DNA from: Photorhabdus noenieputensis
GTDB taxonomy: Bacteria > Pseudomonadota > Gammaproteobacteria > Enterobacterales > Enterobacteriaceae
Length of the DNA: 64,000 nucleotides
Assembly (NCBI RefSeq): GCF_018448935.1
Contig: NZ_RCWC01000019.1
Span: 1 to 64,000, forward strand
Direction: 5' to 3'
The position numbers and the translations under genes were made by a program. The notes under the pieces are model-generated. The model did no database searches and was not told where the DNA came from. It saw only the letters and a list, made by a program, of their open reading frames with translations. This document shows positions 47,695 through 58,900 of this stretch, one piece after another; the stretch's first letter is position 1; each line of letters opens with the position of its first letter.

Positions 47695-48131
47695 TTAATG
47701 TAATTAATAAAGAGACTTTATATTTAGAGCTTTAGCTATTCGGATATGCGGAATTTGATTTAATTCACTTCTCATTACCTTTCAATAAACTGTATTGTTA
47801 ATAAAATAATAAAAATAGACCAAGAATATCCATTGTATTGATTATTTTGTAAATAAATCATAAATATAAGTAAATGTTTATTATAAGTAATTATATAAAG
47901 GTAAAGTTATTTTATTGTCTGTATTTTGTTTTTTAATGTAAGCAAGTTTTGTGATTTATTATATTTTTCATCACACATCATCACTGTGTATGGCGTCTTT
48001 GGAAGGTCGGGCTAACTGATGTTCTAAAGGCGTGTGTTTGTTCTGGTGCCTTTCTTACACATAACGATGGTGATTATTTTTTTGCGCGAAAAAACCTGTT
48101 TCTCATAATAAACCTCAATTCAGGAGTCCGT
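47695..48131. other. Spacer upstream of tccA
   Basis: No gene. An AT-rich first part is followed by a leader of more balanced composition (about 47990-48120). The tccA promoter should lie here. TGTGAT and ATCACA occur near 47950-47976 as an inverted hexamer pair, but the spacing does not fit CRP. Confidence 0.4.
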
Positions 48132-51032
48132 ATGAATCAACTCGCCAGTCCCCTGATTTCCCGCACCGAAGAGATCCACAACTTGCCCGGTAAATTGACC
48201 GATCTTGGTTATACCTCAGTGTTTGATGTGGTACGTATGCCACGTGAGCGTTTTATTCGTGAGCATCGTGCTGATCTGGGGCGCAGTGCTGAAAAAATGT
48301 ATGACCTGGCGGTGGGCTATGCTCATCAGGTATTACACCATTTTCGCCGTAATTCTCTTAGTGAAGCGGTTCAGTTTAGCTTGAGAAGCCCGTTCTCTGT
48401 GTCAGGTCCCGATTACGCCAATCAGTTTCTTGATGCAGACACTGGCTGGAAAGATAAAGCACCTAGTGGATCACCAGAAGCCAACGATGCGCCGGTAGCT
48501 TATCTGACTCATATTTATCAATTGGCCCTTGATCAGGAAAAGAGTGGTGCTAGTGCCATTATGAATACGCTGGTGGAGCGCCGACCTGATATCGGGGCTT
48601 TGTTGATTAATGATAAAGCGATCAATGAGGTGATACCGCAATTACAGTTGGTCAATGAAATTCTGTCCAAAGCCATTCAGAAGAAACTGAGTTTGGCTGA
48701 TCTGGAAGCGGTAAACGCCAAACTCTCCACCACCCGTTACCCGAATAATTTGCCATATCATTATGGTCACCAGCAGATTCAGACGGCTCAGTCGGTATTA
48801 GGTACCACGTTGCAAGATATCACTTTGCCACAGACGCTGGATCTGCCGCAAAACTTCTGGGCAACAGCAGCAGGAAAACTGAGCGACGCGACTGCCGGTG
48901 CTTTGACTCGACTGCAAATCATGGCGAGTCAGTTTTCGCCAGAGCAGCAAAAAATCATGGTGGAAACCGTCGGTCAGGATTTCTATCAGCTAAATTATGG
49001 TGACAGTTTGCTGACGGTGAACAGTTTCAGCGACATGACCATACTGACTGATCGAACAAGTTTGACTGTACCCCAGGTAGAACTGATGTTGTGTTCAACG
49101 GTTGGGGGTTCTACGGTGGTTAAGTCTGATAATGTGAGTTCTAGTGACACGACAGCGACGCCATTTGCTTACGGCGCTCGCTTTATTCATGCCGGTAAAC
49201 CGGAGGCGATTACCCTGAGTCGCAGTGGAAAAGAGGCTCATTATGCTCTGACAGTTAACAATCTGACCGATGACAAGTTAGACCGTATTAACCGCATTGT
49301 GCGCCTGCAAAAATGGCTGAATCTGCCCTATGAGGATATTGACCTGTTGGTGACTTCTGCTATGGATGCGGAAGCAGGAAATACTGCTCTGTCGATGAAC
49401 GACAATACGTTGCGTATGTTGGGCGTGTTCAAACATTATCAAGCGAAGTACGGTGTTAGCGCCAAACAATTTGCTGGCTGGCTGCGCGTGGTAACCCCGT
49501 TTGCCATTACACCGGCAACGCCGTTTTTAGACCAAGTGTTTAACTCCGTCGGCACTTTTGATACACCGTTTGTGATAGATAATCAGGATTTTGTCTATAC
49601 ATTAACCACCGGGGGAGATGGGGCGCGTGTTAAGCATATCAGTACGGCACTGGGCCTCAATCATCGTCAGTTCCTGTTATTGGCGGATAATATTGCCCGT
49701 CAACAGGGAAATGTCACACAAAGTACACTCAACTGTAATCTGTTTGTGGTGTCAGCTTTCTACCGTCTGGCTAATTTGGCGCGCACATTGAAAATAAGCC
49801 CAGAAGCTTTCTGTGCTTTGGCTGATCGATTAGATGCAGGTACAGGCATCGTCTGGCAGCAATTGGCAGGAAAACCGACAATCACGGTACCGCAAAAAGA
49901 TTCCCCGCTGGTGGCGGATATTCTGAGTTTGCTGCAAGCGCTAAGTGCGATTGCGCAATGGCAACAACAGCACGATTTACCCGTTGAAACCTTACTTTTA
50001 CTGTTGAGTAGTGGTTCTACCTTCACCGCTCAAGGCACTGACGATCAATTGAATTTTATCCGTCAGGTGTGGCAGAACTTGGGCAGTGCATTGGTGGATG
50101 CAACATTATTATCCCGTAGTGGTGCGCCATTAGTTGATACCAACGGTCACGCTATTGACTGGTTTGCTCTGCTCTCGGCAGGTAATAGCCCGCTTATCGA
50201 TAAGGTTGGTCTGGTGACCGATGCTGGCATAGAAAGTGTTATAGCAACGGTGGTCAATACACAAAGCTTATCTGATGAAGATAAGAAGCGGGCAATCACT
50301 ACTCTGACGAATACGCTGAATCAAGCGCAGCAAACTCAGCAAGGTGTGGCCGTCAGTCTGTTGGCGCAAACTTTGAATGTGAGTCAGTCACTGCCTGCGT
50401 TGTTGTTACGCTGGAGTGGGCAAACAACCTATCAGTGGCTGAGTGCGACTTGGGCATTGAAGGATACTGTTAAGACTGCGGCTGATATTCCCGCTGACTA
50501 TTTGCGTCAATTACGTGAAGTGGTACGCCGTTCCTTGTTAACCCAACAATTCACATTGAGTCCAGTGATGGTGCAAACCTTGTTGGACTATCCAGCCTAT
50601 TTTGGCGCTTCCGTAGAAGTAGTGACTGATATCAGTTTGTGGATGCTCTATACCTTAAGCCGTTACAGCGATCTACTGCTCCAGGTGGGTAAAGCCGGTG
50701 GTGGATCGGAGGATGATGTACTGGCCTACTTACGCACAGCTAATACTGCTGCATCGTTGAGTCAGGCGGATGCTGCTCAAACTTTGGCAACACTATTGGG
50801 CTGGGAAGCTAACGAGTTGCAAGCCGCTTGGGCAGTATTGGGTGGAATTGCCAAAACTACACCGCAACTGGATACGCTGCTGCGTCTGCAACAGGCACAG
50901 AGCCAGACTGGCCTTGGCGTTACACAGCAACAGCAAGGCTACGCTCTGAGCCGTGATAATGATTATCCCCTTTGGCAAAGCACCGGTCAGGCGCTGGTGG
51001 CTGGCGTATCCCATGTCAAGGGTAGTCACTGA
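48132..51032 (+). CDS. tccA: TccA, Tc toxin TcA-type subunit, N-terminal part
   Basis: 966 residues. It starts MNQLASPLISRTEEIHNLPG, with LTDLGYTSVFDVVRMPRERFI, the VRP1/SpvA-related N-terminal domain of Tc toxins, followed by a helical shell. It closely resembles TccA of P. luminescens from memory of the family. TccA and TccB together make the pentameric TcA-type pore that delivers the TcC toxin into insect gut cells. AGGAG is 6 bases before the start. tccB follows after 96 bases. Confidence 0.92.
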   Translation: MNQLASPLISRTEEIHNLPGKLTDLGYTSVFDVVRMPRERFIREHRADLGRSAEKMYDLAVGYAHQVLHHFRRNSLSEAVQFSLRSPFSVSGPDYANQFLDADTGWKDKAPSGSPEANDAPVAYLTHIYQLALDQEKSGASAIMNTLVERRPDIGALLINDKAINEVIPQLQLVNEILSKAIQKKLSLADLEAVNAKLSTTRYPNNLPYHYGHQQIQTAQSVLGTTLQDITLPQTLDLPQNFWATAAGKLSDATAGALTRLQIMASQFSPEQQKIMVETVGQDFYQLNYGDSLLTVNSFSDMTILTDRTSLTVPQVELMLCSTVGGSTVVKSDNVSSSDTTATPFAYGARFIHAGKPEAITLSRSGKEAHYALTVNNLTDDKLDRINRIVRLQKWLNLPYEDIDLLVTSAMDAEAGNTALSMNDNTLRMLGVFKHYQAKYGVSAKQFAGWLRVVTPFAITPATPFLDQVFNSVGTFDTPFVIDNQDFVYTLTTGGDGARVKHISTALGLNHRQFLLLADNIARQQGNVTQSTLNCNLFVVSAFYRLANLARTLKISPEAFCALADRLDAGTGIVWQQLAGKPTITVPQKDSPLVADILSLLQALSAIAQWQQQHDLPVETLLLLLSSGSTFTAQGTDDQLNFIRQVWQNLGSALVDATLLSRSGAPLVDTNGHAIDWFALLSAGNSPLIDKVGLVTDAGIESVIATVVNTQSLSDEDKKRAITTLTNTLNQAQQTQQGVAVSLLAQTLNVSQSLPALLLRWSGQTTYQWLSATWALKDTVKTAADIPADYLRQLREVVRRSLLTQQFTLSPVMVQTLLDYPAYFGASVEVVTDISLWMLYTLSRYSDLLLQVGKAGGGSEDDVLAYLRTANTAASLSQADAAQTLATLLGWEANELQAAWAVLGGIAKTTPQLDTLLRLQQAQSQTGLGVTQQQQGYALSRDNDYPLWQSTGQALVAGVSHVKGSH

Positions 51033-51128
51033 GCATAGCAGAAGCTCACTATCTGAGTGGATTTGATTTTTCCGTATGGCCCAATGAGGCTATTTCTAAA
51101 CCGCCATTTAAGTAAGGCAGGTGTAATT

Positions 51129-54100
51129 ATGTTATCGACAATGGAAAAGCAACTGAATGAATCCCAGCGTGATGCGTTGGTGACCGGCTATATGAATTTT
51201 GTGGCACCAACACTGAAAGGCGTCAGTGGTCAGCCGGTGACAGTGGAAGATTTGTACGAATATTTGCTGATTGACCCGGAAGTGGCCGATGAAGTTGAGA
51301 CCAGTCGAGTCGCTCAAGCGATTGCTAGCGTACAGCAATATATGACTCGTCTGGTTAACGGCTCTGAACCGGGGCGTCAAGCGATGGAGCCTTCTACCGC
51401 TAACGAATGGCGTGACAATGATAGCCAATATGCTATTTGGGCTGCGGGGGCAGAGGTTCGAAATTACGCCGAAAACTACATTTCCCCCATCACCCGGCAG
51501 GAAAAAAGCCATTATTTCTCAGAGCTGGAGACCACGTTAAACCAGAACCGGCTCGATCCGGATCGGGTTCAGGACGCGGTTCTGGGGTATCTCAATGAGT
51601 TTGAGGCAGTGAGTAATCTGTATGTGCTCAGTGGTTATATTAATCAGGATAAATTTGACCAAGCCATCTATTACTTTATTGGTCGTACTACTACTAAACC
51701 ATATCGCTACTACTGGCGTCAGATGGATTTGAGTAAAAACCGTCAAGATCCGGCGGGAAATCCAGTGACGCCGAATTGTTGGAATGATTGGCAGGAAATT
51801 ACTTTGCCGCTGTCTGGTGATACGGTATTGGAGCACACAGTACGTCCGGTGTTTTATAACGATCGACTATATGTGGCTTGGGTTGAAAGAGATCCGGCAG
51901 TACAAAAGGGGGCTGACGGCAAAGATATCGGTAAGACCCATGCCTACAGCATAAAGTTTGGTTATAAACGCTATGATGATACTTGGACAGCGCCGAATAC
52001 TACCACGCTGATGACGCGACAAAAAAAAGATAAAGATGGTGATCAGGATATATCACGCAGTAGTTTGTTGATTGATGAAAATGACATTGCACTACGAGAT
52101 GTGAATTTGCTGGCTACCACTGATTTTAGTATTGACCCGACGGAGGAAACGGACAGTAACCCGTATGGCCGCTTGATGTTGGGAGTGTTTGTACGCAATT
52201 TTACGGGAAACCCATATCAGAATCGCCCTACTATGTATGGCTACTTGTATTGTGATTCAGCCTTTAATCGCCATATTCTCAAGCCGTTAAGTAAGAACTT
52301 TTTGTTCAGCACTTACCGTGATGAAACAAATGATCAGAACTGTCTACAATTTGCGGTATACGATAAAAAATATGTGATTACTAAGGTTATTGCAGGTTCA
52401 ACAGAAGATCCTGAAAATACGGGTTGGGTAGGTAAAGTTGATGACTTGAAACAGGGTACTACCGGGGCTTATGTATATATCGACCAAGATGGTCTGACAC
52501 TTCATATCCAAACCACAACCAATGGGGATTTTGTTAATCGTCATACATTTGGAGATGATGATCAGGAGAGAAATTCTGGGACTGGTTATGGACTAACGTA
52601 TCAAACGGCATCTGGAGGCCATTTTTATATCAATTACCATGATGGAGATTATTATACCTTTGAAAATGCGGAGCTTCATTACAATCCGGATTGGTTTGGT
52701 AAAACTGGGGATTTGTCAGCGGGGACGTATTGGTGGTGTGCTCCTGTCAATGATTCTTGGAGTTCATATGCTATCTCTTGGGATGATAATCGTAAATATA
52801 TTACTACAGATGGTAGTTATAATATCGCTTGGAAGGGGGAAACTCCTCAAAGTTGGGAACTCATTATTCCCGATGGGACGCGCCTTTCTGATGGTTTTGA
52901 TGTAACTAATTATGCCATTAGATCTGATAAGCTTATACCATTATTCTATTCGAATGGGGCTTATTTTACGCTATCTTATGTCAAAAACTTCAGTAAGATC
53001 GCCGATAACCGCAAATTCTATCAGGAAATCAATGTTGATACTGCGGATAACCGTAACCTATTCAGACATTATGGTAGCCAAACTTTCGAACTTGCCAGCG
53101 GTGCGACCTATTCTACAACCTATACTTTATCCGAAGCGGATTTTTCCACTGATCCGGATAAAAACTACCTACAGGTTTGTTTGAATGTTGTGTGGGATCA
53201 TTATGACCGGCCATCAGGAAAAAAAGGAGCTTATTCTTGGGTTAGTAAGTGGTTCAATGTCTATGTCGCGTTGCAGGATAGTAAGGCTCCGGATGCCATT
53301 CCTCGATTGATTTCCCGTTACGATAGCAAGCGTGGTCTGGTGCAATATTTAGACTTCTGGACCTCATCATTACCTGCGAAAACCCGTCTTAACACCACCT
53401 TTGTACGTACCTTAATTGAGAAAGCCAATTTGGGGCTGGATAGTTTGCTGGATTACACCTTGCAGGCAGATCCTTCGCTGGAGGCCGATCTGGTCACTGA
53501 TGGCAAGAGTGAACCAATGGACTTTAATGGCTCAAATGGTCTCTATTTCTGGGAATTATTCTTTCACCTGCCGTTTCTGGTTGCTACACGTTTTGCCAGC
53601 GAACAGCAATTTTCGCCGGCACAAAAAAGTTTGCATTACATCTTTGACCCGGCGATGAAAAACAAACCACACAGTGCTCCAGCTTACTGGAATGTACGTC
53701 CGTTGGTTCCATTGGTTAAAGTAAACAGCGAGTTGTCACGTCATTTGGACGATCCAATTGATCCCGATACTCAGGCTTATGCCAATCCGGTGATATACCA
53801 GAAAGCGGTGTTTATCGCCTATGTCAGCAACCTGATTGCTCAGGGCGATATGTGGTATCGCCAGTTGACCCGTGATGGTCTGACTCAGGCCCGTGTCTAT
53901 TACAATCTGGCCGCTGAATTGTTAGGGCCTCGGCCGGATGTGTCGCTGAGCAGCACCTGGACACCGCAAACCCTCGATACCTTGGCTGCCGGGCAAAAAA
54001 CAGCGTTACGTGATTTTGAGCACCAATTGGCTAACAGTAATACTGCGTTACCCGCATTACCGGGCAATAACATTAGCTACTTGAAACTGGCAGATAATGG

Positions 54101-55859
54101 CTACTTTAATGAACCGCTCAATGTCTTGATGTTGTCCCACTGGGATACGTTGGATGCACGGCTATACAATTTACGTCATAACCTGACCGTTGATGGCAAG
54201 CCGCTTTCTCTGCCGCTGTATGCTGCGCCGGCTGATCCGGTAGCATTGTTGGCTCAGCGCGCTCAGTCTGGCACTTTGGTGAATGGCGTCAGTGGCACCA
54301 GATTGACGGTGCCGCCATACCGTTTCAGTGCTATGTTGCCGCGGGCTTACAGCGCCGTGGGTACGTTGACCGGTTTTGGTCAGAACTTGCTTAGCTTGTT
54401 GGAACGTAGCGAACGGGCCGGTCAAGAAGAGTTGGCGCAACAGCAACTGTTGGATATGTCCAGCTATGCCATCACGTTGCAACAACAGGCGTTGGATGGA
54501 TTGGTGGCGGATCGTCTGGCGCTGTTGGCTAGTCAGGCGACGGCGCAACAGCGTCATGACCATTATTACACCTTGTATCAAAACAATATCTCCAGTGCGG
54601 AACAACTGGTGATGGACACCCAAACGTCAGCACAATCCCTGATATCTTCCTCCACTGGCGTACAAACGGCTAGTGGCGCACTGAAAGTGCTCCCGAATAT
54701 CTTTGGTTTTGCGGATGGTGGCTCGCGCTATGAAGGGGTAACGGAAGCGATTGCTATCGGATTGATGGCTGCCGGTCAAGCTACCAGCGTGGTGGCCGAG
54801 CGTCTGGCAACCACGGAGAATTACCGCCGCCGTCGTGAAGAGTGGCAAATCCAGTACCAACAGGCACAGTCTGAGGTCGATGCATTACAGAAACAGTTGG
54901 ATGCGTTGGCGGTGCGCGAGAAAGCGGCTCAGACTTCCCTGCAACAGGCTAAGGCGCAGCAGGTGCAAATTCGGACCATGCTGACTTACCTAACGACTCG
55001 TTTCACCCAGGCGACTCTGTACCAGTGGCTGAGTGGTCAATTATCCGCGTTGTACTATCAGGCGTATGATGCCGTGGTTGCTCTCTGCCTCTCTGCTCAA
55101 GCTTGCTGGCAGTATGAATTGGGTGATTACGCTACCACTTTTATCCAGACCGGTACTTGGAATGACCATTATCGTGGTCTGCAAGTGGGAGAAACTCTGC
55201 AACTCAATTTGCATCAGATGGAAGCGGCCTATTTGGCTCGTCACGAACGCCGTCTTAATGTGATCCGTACTGTGTCGCTCAAAAGCCTATTGGGTGATGA
55301 TGGTTTTGGTAAGTTAAAAACTGAGGGCAAAGTTGACTTTACATTAAGCGAAAAGCTGTTTGACAACGACTATCCGGGACACTATTTGCGCCAGATTAAA
55401 ACTGTGTCAGTGACGTTGCCGACGTTGATCGGGCCGTATCAAAACGTGAAAGCAACGCTCACTCAGACTAGCAGCAGTACATTGTTAGCAGCAGATATCA
55501 ATGGTGTTAAACGTCTCAATGATCCGACAGGTAAACAGGGTGATGCGACGCATATTGTCACTAACCTGCGGGCCAGCCAGCAGGTGGCGCTCTCTTCTGG
55601 CATTAATGATGCCGGTAGCTTTGAGCTGCGTTTGGAAGATGAGCGCTATCTATCGTTTGAGGGTACGGGTGCGGTCTCCAAATGGACGCTTACCTTCCCG
55701 CGTTCGGTGGATGAGCATATTGATGGCAACACATTGAAGGCGGATGAGATGCAGGCCGCACTGTTGGCGAATATGGATGATGTACTGGTGCAGGTGCATT
55801 ATACCGCCTGCGACGGCGGTGCCAGCTTCGCAAACCAAGTCAAGAAGACACTCTTTTAA
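51129..55859 (+). CDS. tccB: TccB, Tc toxin TcA-type subunit, C-terminal part
   Basis: 1576 residues. The start MLSTMEKQLNESQRDALVTGYM is chosen over an in-frame ATG at 51057 because AAGGCAGG precedes 51129 and the family starts there. The middle holds the neuraminidase-like and receptor-binding-type regions. Residues about 1240-1285 are a long coiled coil (QQAQSEVDALQKQLDALAVR) of the translocation channel, and the C-terminus forms the TcB-binding end. It completes the TcA pore with TccA. The patch about 500-640 is more AT-rich and seems to vary among strains. Confidence 0.92.
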   Translation: MLSTMEKQLNESQRDALVTGYMNFVAPTLKGVSGQPVTVEDLYEYLLIDPEVADEVETSRVAQAIASVQQYMTRLVNGSEPGRQAMEPSTANEWRDNDSQYAIWAAGAEVRNYAENYISPITRQEKSHYFSELETTLNQNRLDPDRVQDAVLGYLNEFEAVSNLYVLSGYINQDKFDQAIYYFIGRTTTKPYRYYWRQMDLSKNRQDPAGNPVTPNCWNDWQEITLPLSGDTVLEHTVRPVFYNDRLYVAWVERDPAVQKGADGKDIGKTHAYSIKFGYKRYDDTWTAPNTTTLMTRQKKDKDGDQDISRSSLLIDENDIALRDVNLLATTDFSIDPTEETDSNPYGRLMLGVFVRNFTGNPYQNRPTMYGYLYCDSAFNRHILKPLSKNFLFSTYRDETNDQNCLQFAVYDKKYVITKVIAGSTEDPENTGWVGKVDDLKQGTTGAYVYIDQDGLTLHIQTTTNGDFVNRHTFGDDDQERNSGTGYGLTYQTASGGHFYINYHDGDYYTFENAELHYNPDWFGKTGDLSAGTYWWCAPVNDSWSSYAISWDDNRKYITTDGSYNIAWKGETPQSWELIIPDGTRLSDGFDVTNYAIRSDKLIPLFYSNGAYFTLSYVKNFSKIADNRKFYQEINVDTADNRNLFRHYGSQTFELASGATYSTTYTLSEADFSTDPDKNYLQVCLNVVWDHYDRPSGKKGAYSWVSKWFNVYVALQDSKAPDAIPRLISRYDSKRGLVQYLDFWTSSLPAKTRLNTTFVRTLIEKANLGLDSLLDYTLQADPSLEADLVTDGKSEPMDFNGSNGLYFWELFFHLPFLVATRFASEQQFSPAQKSLHYIFDPAMKNKPHSAPAYWNVRPLVPLVKVNSELSRHLDDPIDPDTQAYANPVIYQKAVFIAYVSNLIAQGDMWYRQLTRDGLTQARVYYNLAAELLGPRPDVSLSSTWTPQTLDTLAAGQKTALRDFEHQLANSNTALPALPGNNISYLKLADNGYFNEPLNVLMLSHWDTLDARLYNLRHNLTVDGKPLSLPLYAAPADPVALLAQRAQSGTLVNGVSGTRLTVPPYRFSAMLPRAYSAVGTLTGFGQNLLSLLERSERAGQEELAQQQLLDMSSYAITLQQQALDGLVADRLALLASQATAQQRHDHYYTLYQNNISSAEQLVMDTQTSAQSLISSSTGVQTASGALKVLPNIFGFADGGSRYEGVTEAIAIGLMAAGQATSVVAERLATTENYRRRREEWQIQYQQAQSEVDALQKQLDALAVREKAAQTSLQQAKAQQVQIRTMLTYLTTRFTQATLYQWLSGQLSALYYQAYDAVVALCLSAQACWQYELGDYATTFIQTGTWNDHYRGLQVGETLQLNLHQMEAAYLARHERRLNVIRTVSLKSLLGDDGFGKLKTEGKVDFTLSEKLFDNDYPGHYLRQIKTVSVTLPTLIGPYQNVKATLTQTSSSTLLAADINGVKRLNDPTGKQGDATHIVTNLRASQQVALSSGINDAGSFELRLEDERYLSFEGTGAVSKWTLTFPRSVDEHIDGNTLKADEMQAALLANMDDVLVQVHYTACDGGASFANQVKKTLF

Positions 55860-55878
55860 ATTAACTTTTAACTAAGAC

Positions 55879-55905
55879 TTCCCACTCTGGTTGCCAGAGT
55901 GGGAA
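55879..55905 (+). terminator. Strong hairpin between tccB and tccC1
   Basis: TTCCCACTCTGG (55879-55890) and CCAGAGTGGGAA (55894-55905) form a perfect 12-bp stem with a 3-base loop, 19 bases after the tccB stop. No T-run follows (AGGATCTG), so it may protect the upstream mRNA or only attenuate transcription into tccC1. Confidence 0.7.
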
Positions 55906-55992
55906 AGGATCTGTCATATCTAAAATCAATCTTGCGATCTTTCTCCATTTCATTGGAAGGGAAGCTTTAAAACAAAATAAAAGGAATATGAT

Positions 55993-58900
55993 ATGAGTAC
56001 GCCTGATACTGTTCTTTATACTCAAACCCCAACAGTCAGCGTGTTAGATAATCGCGGCCTGTCCATTCGCGATATCGGTTTTCACCGTGTTGTGATCGGG
56101 GGGGATGCTGACACCCGCGTCACTCGTCACCAGTATGATGCCCGTGGACACCTGAACCACAGTATTGACCCACGCTTGTATGATGCAAAGCAGGCTGATA
56201 ACTCGGTGAAGCCTAATTTTGTCTGGCAGTATGATCTGGCCGGTCATGCCTTGCGGACAGAGAGTGTCGATGCTGGTCGTACTGTGGCATTGAATGATAT
56301 TGAAGGTCGTCCGGTAATGACGATGAATGCGACAGGTGTTCGTCAGACCCGTCGCTATGAAGGTAATACCTTGCCTGGTCGCTTGTTATCTGTGAGTGAG
56401 CAAGTTTCCGGCCAAGAGATTTCTCAAGTGACAGAGCGCTTTATCTGGGCTGAGAATACAATCGCAGAGAAAGAGTATAACCTCTCCGGTTTGTGTATCC
56501 GCCACTATGACACGGCGGGCGTTACCCGGTTGATGAGTCAGTCACTGGCGGGTGCCATGTTATCCCAATCTCACCAATTGCTGGCTGAGGGGCAGGAGGC
56601 TAACTGGAGCGGTGACGACGAAACTGTCTGGCAGGGGATGCTGGCGAGTGAGATCTATACGACACACAGTACAACCAATGCCATCGGGGCTTTACTGACC
56701 CAAACCGATGCGAAAGGCAATATCCAGCGTCTGGCTTATGACATTGCCGGTCAGTTAAAAGGCAGTTGGTTGACGGTGAAAGGCCAGCGTGAACAGGTGA
56801 TTGTTAAGTCCCTGAGTTGGTCAGCCGCAGGTCATAAATTGCGTGAAGAGCACGGTAACGGCGTGATTACCGAGTACAGTTATGAACCGGAAACTCAACG
56901 TTTGATGGGTATCACTACCCGCCGTACCGAAGAGAGTCAATCAGGAGCGAGAGTATTGCAGGATCTCCGCTATAAGTATGATCCGGTGGGGAATGTCGTC
57001 AGTATCCATAATGATGCCGAAGCCACCCGCTTTTGGCGTAATCAGAAAGTGGAGCCGGAAAATCGCTATGTTTATGATTCTCTGTATCAGCTTATTAGCG
57101 CAACAGGGCGTGAAATGGCTAATATTGGCCAGCAAAGCAACCAACTTCCCTCGCCCGCTATGCCTGTTCCTGCCGACGACAACACTTATACCAATTACCT
57201 GCGTACTTATAGTTATGACCGTGGCGGTAATTTGGTTCAAATCCGACACGGTTCACCCGCGACTCAACATAGTTACACCACAGATATCACCGTTTCAAAC
57301 CGCAGTAACCGGACGGTATTGAGTATATTAACGACAGATCCAACCCAAGTGGATGCGCTATTTGATTCCGGCGGTCATCAGAAGACGTTAATACCGGGGC
57401 AAAATCTGGATTGGAATATTCGTGGTGAATTGCAACGAGTAACACCGGTGAGCCGCGAAAATAGCAGTGACAGTGAATGGTATCGTTATAGCAGTGATGG
57501 AATGCGGCTGCTAAAAGTGAGTGAACAGCAGACGGGCAACAGTACTCAAGTACAACGGGTGACTTATCTGCCGGGATTAGAGCTGCGTACAACTGGAGTG
57601 GCAGATAAAACAACCGAAAGTTTGCAGGTGATGACGGTAGGTGAAGCGGGCCGCGCACAGGTAAGGGTATTGCACTGGGAGAGCGGTAAACCGGCAGATA
57701 TCGACAACAATCAGGTGCGCTATAGCTACGATAATCTGCTCGGCTCCAGCCAGCTTGAACTGGATAGCGAAGGGCAGATTCTCAGTCAGGAAGAGTATTA
57801 TCCGTATGGCGGCACGGCGGTATGGGCAGCGAAAAATCAAACAGAAGCCAGCTACAAATTTATTCGTTACTCCGGTAAAGAGCGGGATGCCACCGGGTTG
57901 TATTATTACGGTTATCGCTATTATCAGCCTTGGGTGGGCCGCTGGTTGAGTGCTGATCCGGCGGGAACCGTGGATGGGCTGAATTTATACCGGATGGTGA
58001 GGAATAATCCCATCACATTGACTGACCATGACGGATTAGCGCCGTCTCCGAACCGTAATCGGAATACATTTTGGTTTGCTTCATTTCTGTTTCGTAAACC
58101 TGATGAGGGAATGTCCGCGTCAATGAGACGGGGACAAAAAATTGGCAGAGCCATTGCCGGCGGGCTTGCGATTGGCGGTCTTGCGGCTGCCATTGCGGGT
58201 ACGGCTGGCGCGGCTCTCCCCGTCATTCTGGGGGTTGCGGCCGTAGGCGCAGGGATTGGGGCGTTGATGGGGTATAACGTGGGTAGCCTGCTGGAAAAAG
58301 GTGGGGCATTACTCGCTCGACTCGTACAGGGGAAATCGACGTTAGTACAGTCAGCGGCGGGCGTTGCTGCTGGGGCGAGTTCAGCCGCGGCTTATGGTGC
58401 GCGAGCACAAGGTGTAGGTGTTGCATCAGCCGCCGGGGCGGTAACGGGCGCGGTGGGATCATGGATAAATAATGCTGACCGTGGGATAGGTGGCGCTATT
58501 GGGGCCGGGAGTGCGGTAGGTACCATTGATACCATGTTGGGGACTTCCGCCACTCTTACCCATGAAGTTGCGGCAGCGGCGGGTGGGGCGGCTGGTGGGA
58601 TGATTACTGGTACACAAGGGAGTACCAGAGCAGGGATTCATGCCGGTATTGGCACCTATTATGGTTCTTGGATTGGTTTTGGTTTAGATGTCGCCAGCAA
58701 CCCTGCCGGACATTTAGCCAATTACGCCGTGGGTTATGCCGCTGGTTTGGGGGCCGAAATGGCGATCAACAGAATAATAGGTGGCGGATTTTTGGGTAGG
58801 CTCTTAGGCCGGGCTGTCAGCCCATATGCTGCTGGTTTAGCCAGACAATTAGTGCATTTCAGCGTCGCCAGACCTTTCTTTGAGCCGATATTTAGTGTTC

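Noticed and set aside
47950-47976. TGTGAT/ATCACA inverted pair as a CRP site
   Set aside because: The spacing between half-sites (14 bases) does not fit the CRP consensus.
48000-48120. Possible structured leader or riboswitch before tccA
   Set aside because: Short complementary words occur, but no known riboswitch pattern or convincing extended pairing could be recognised.
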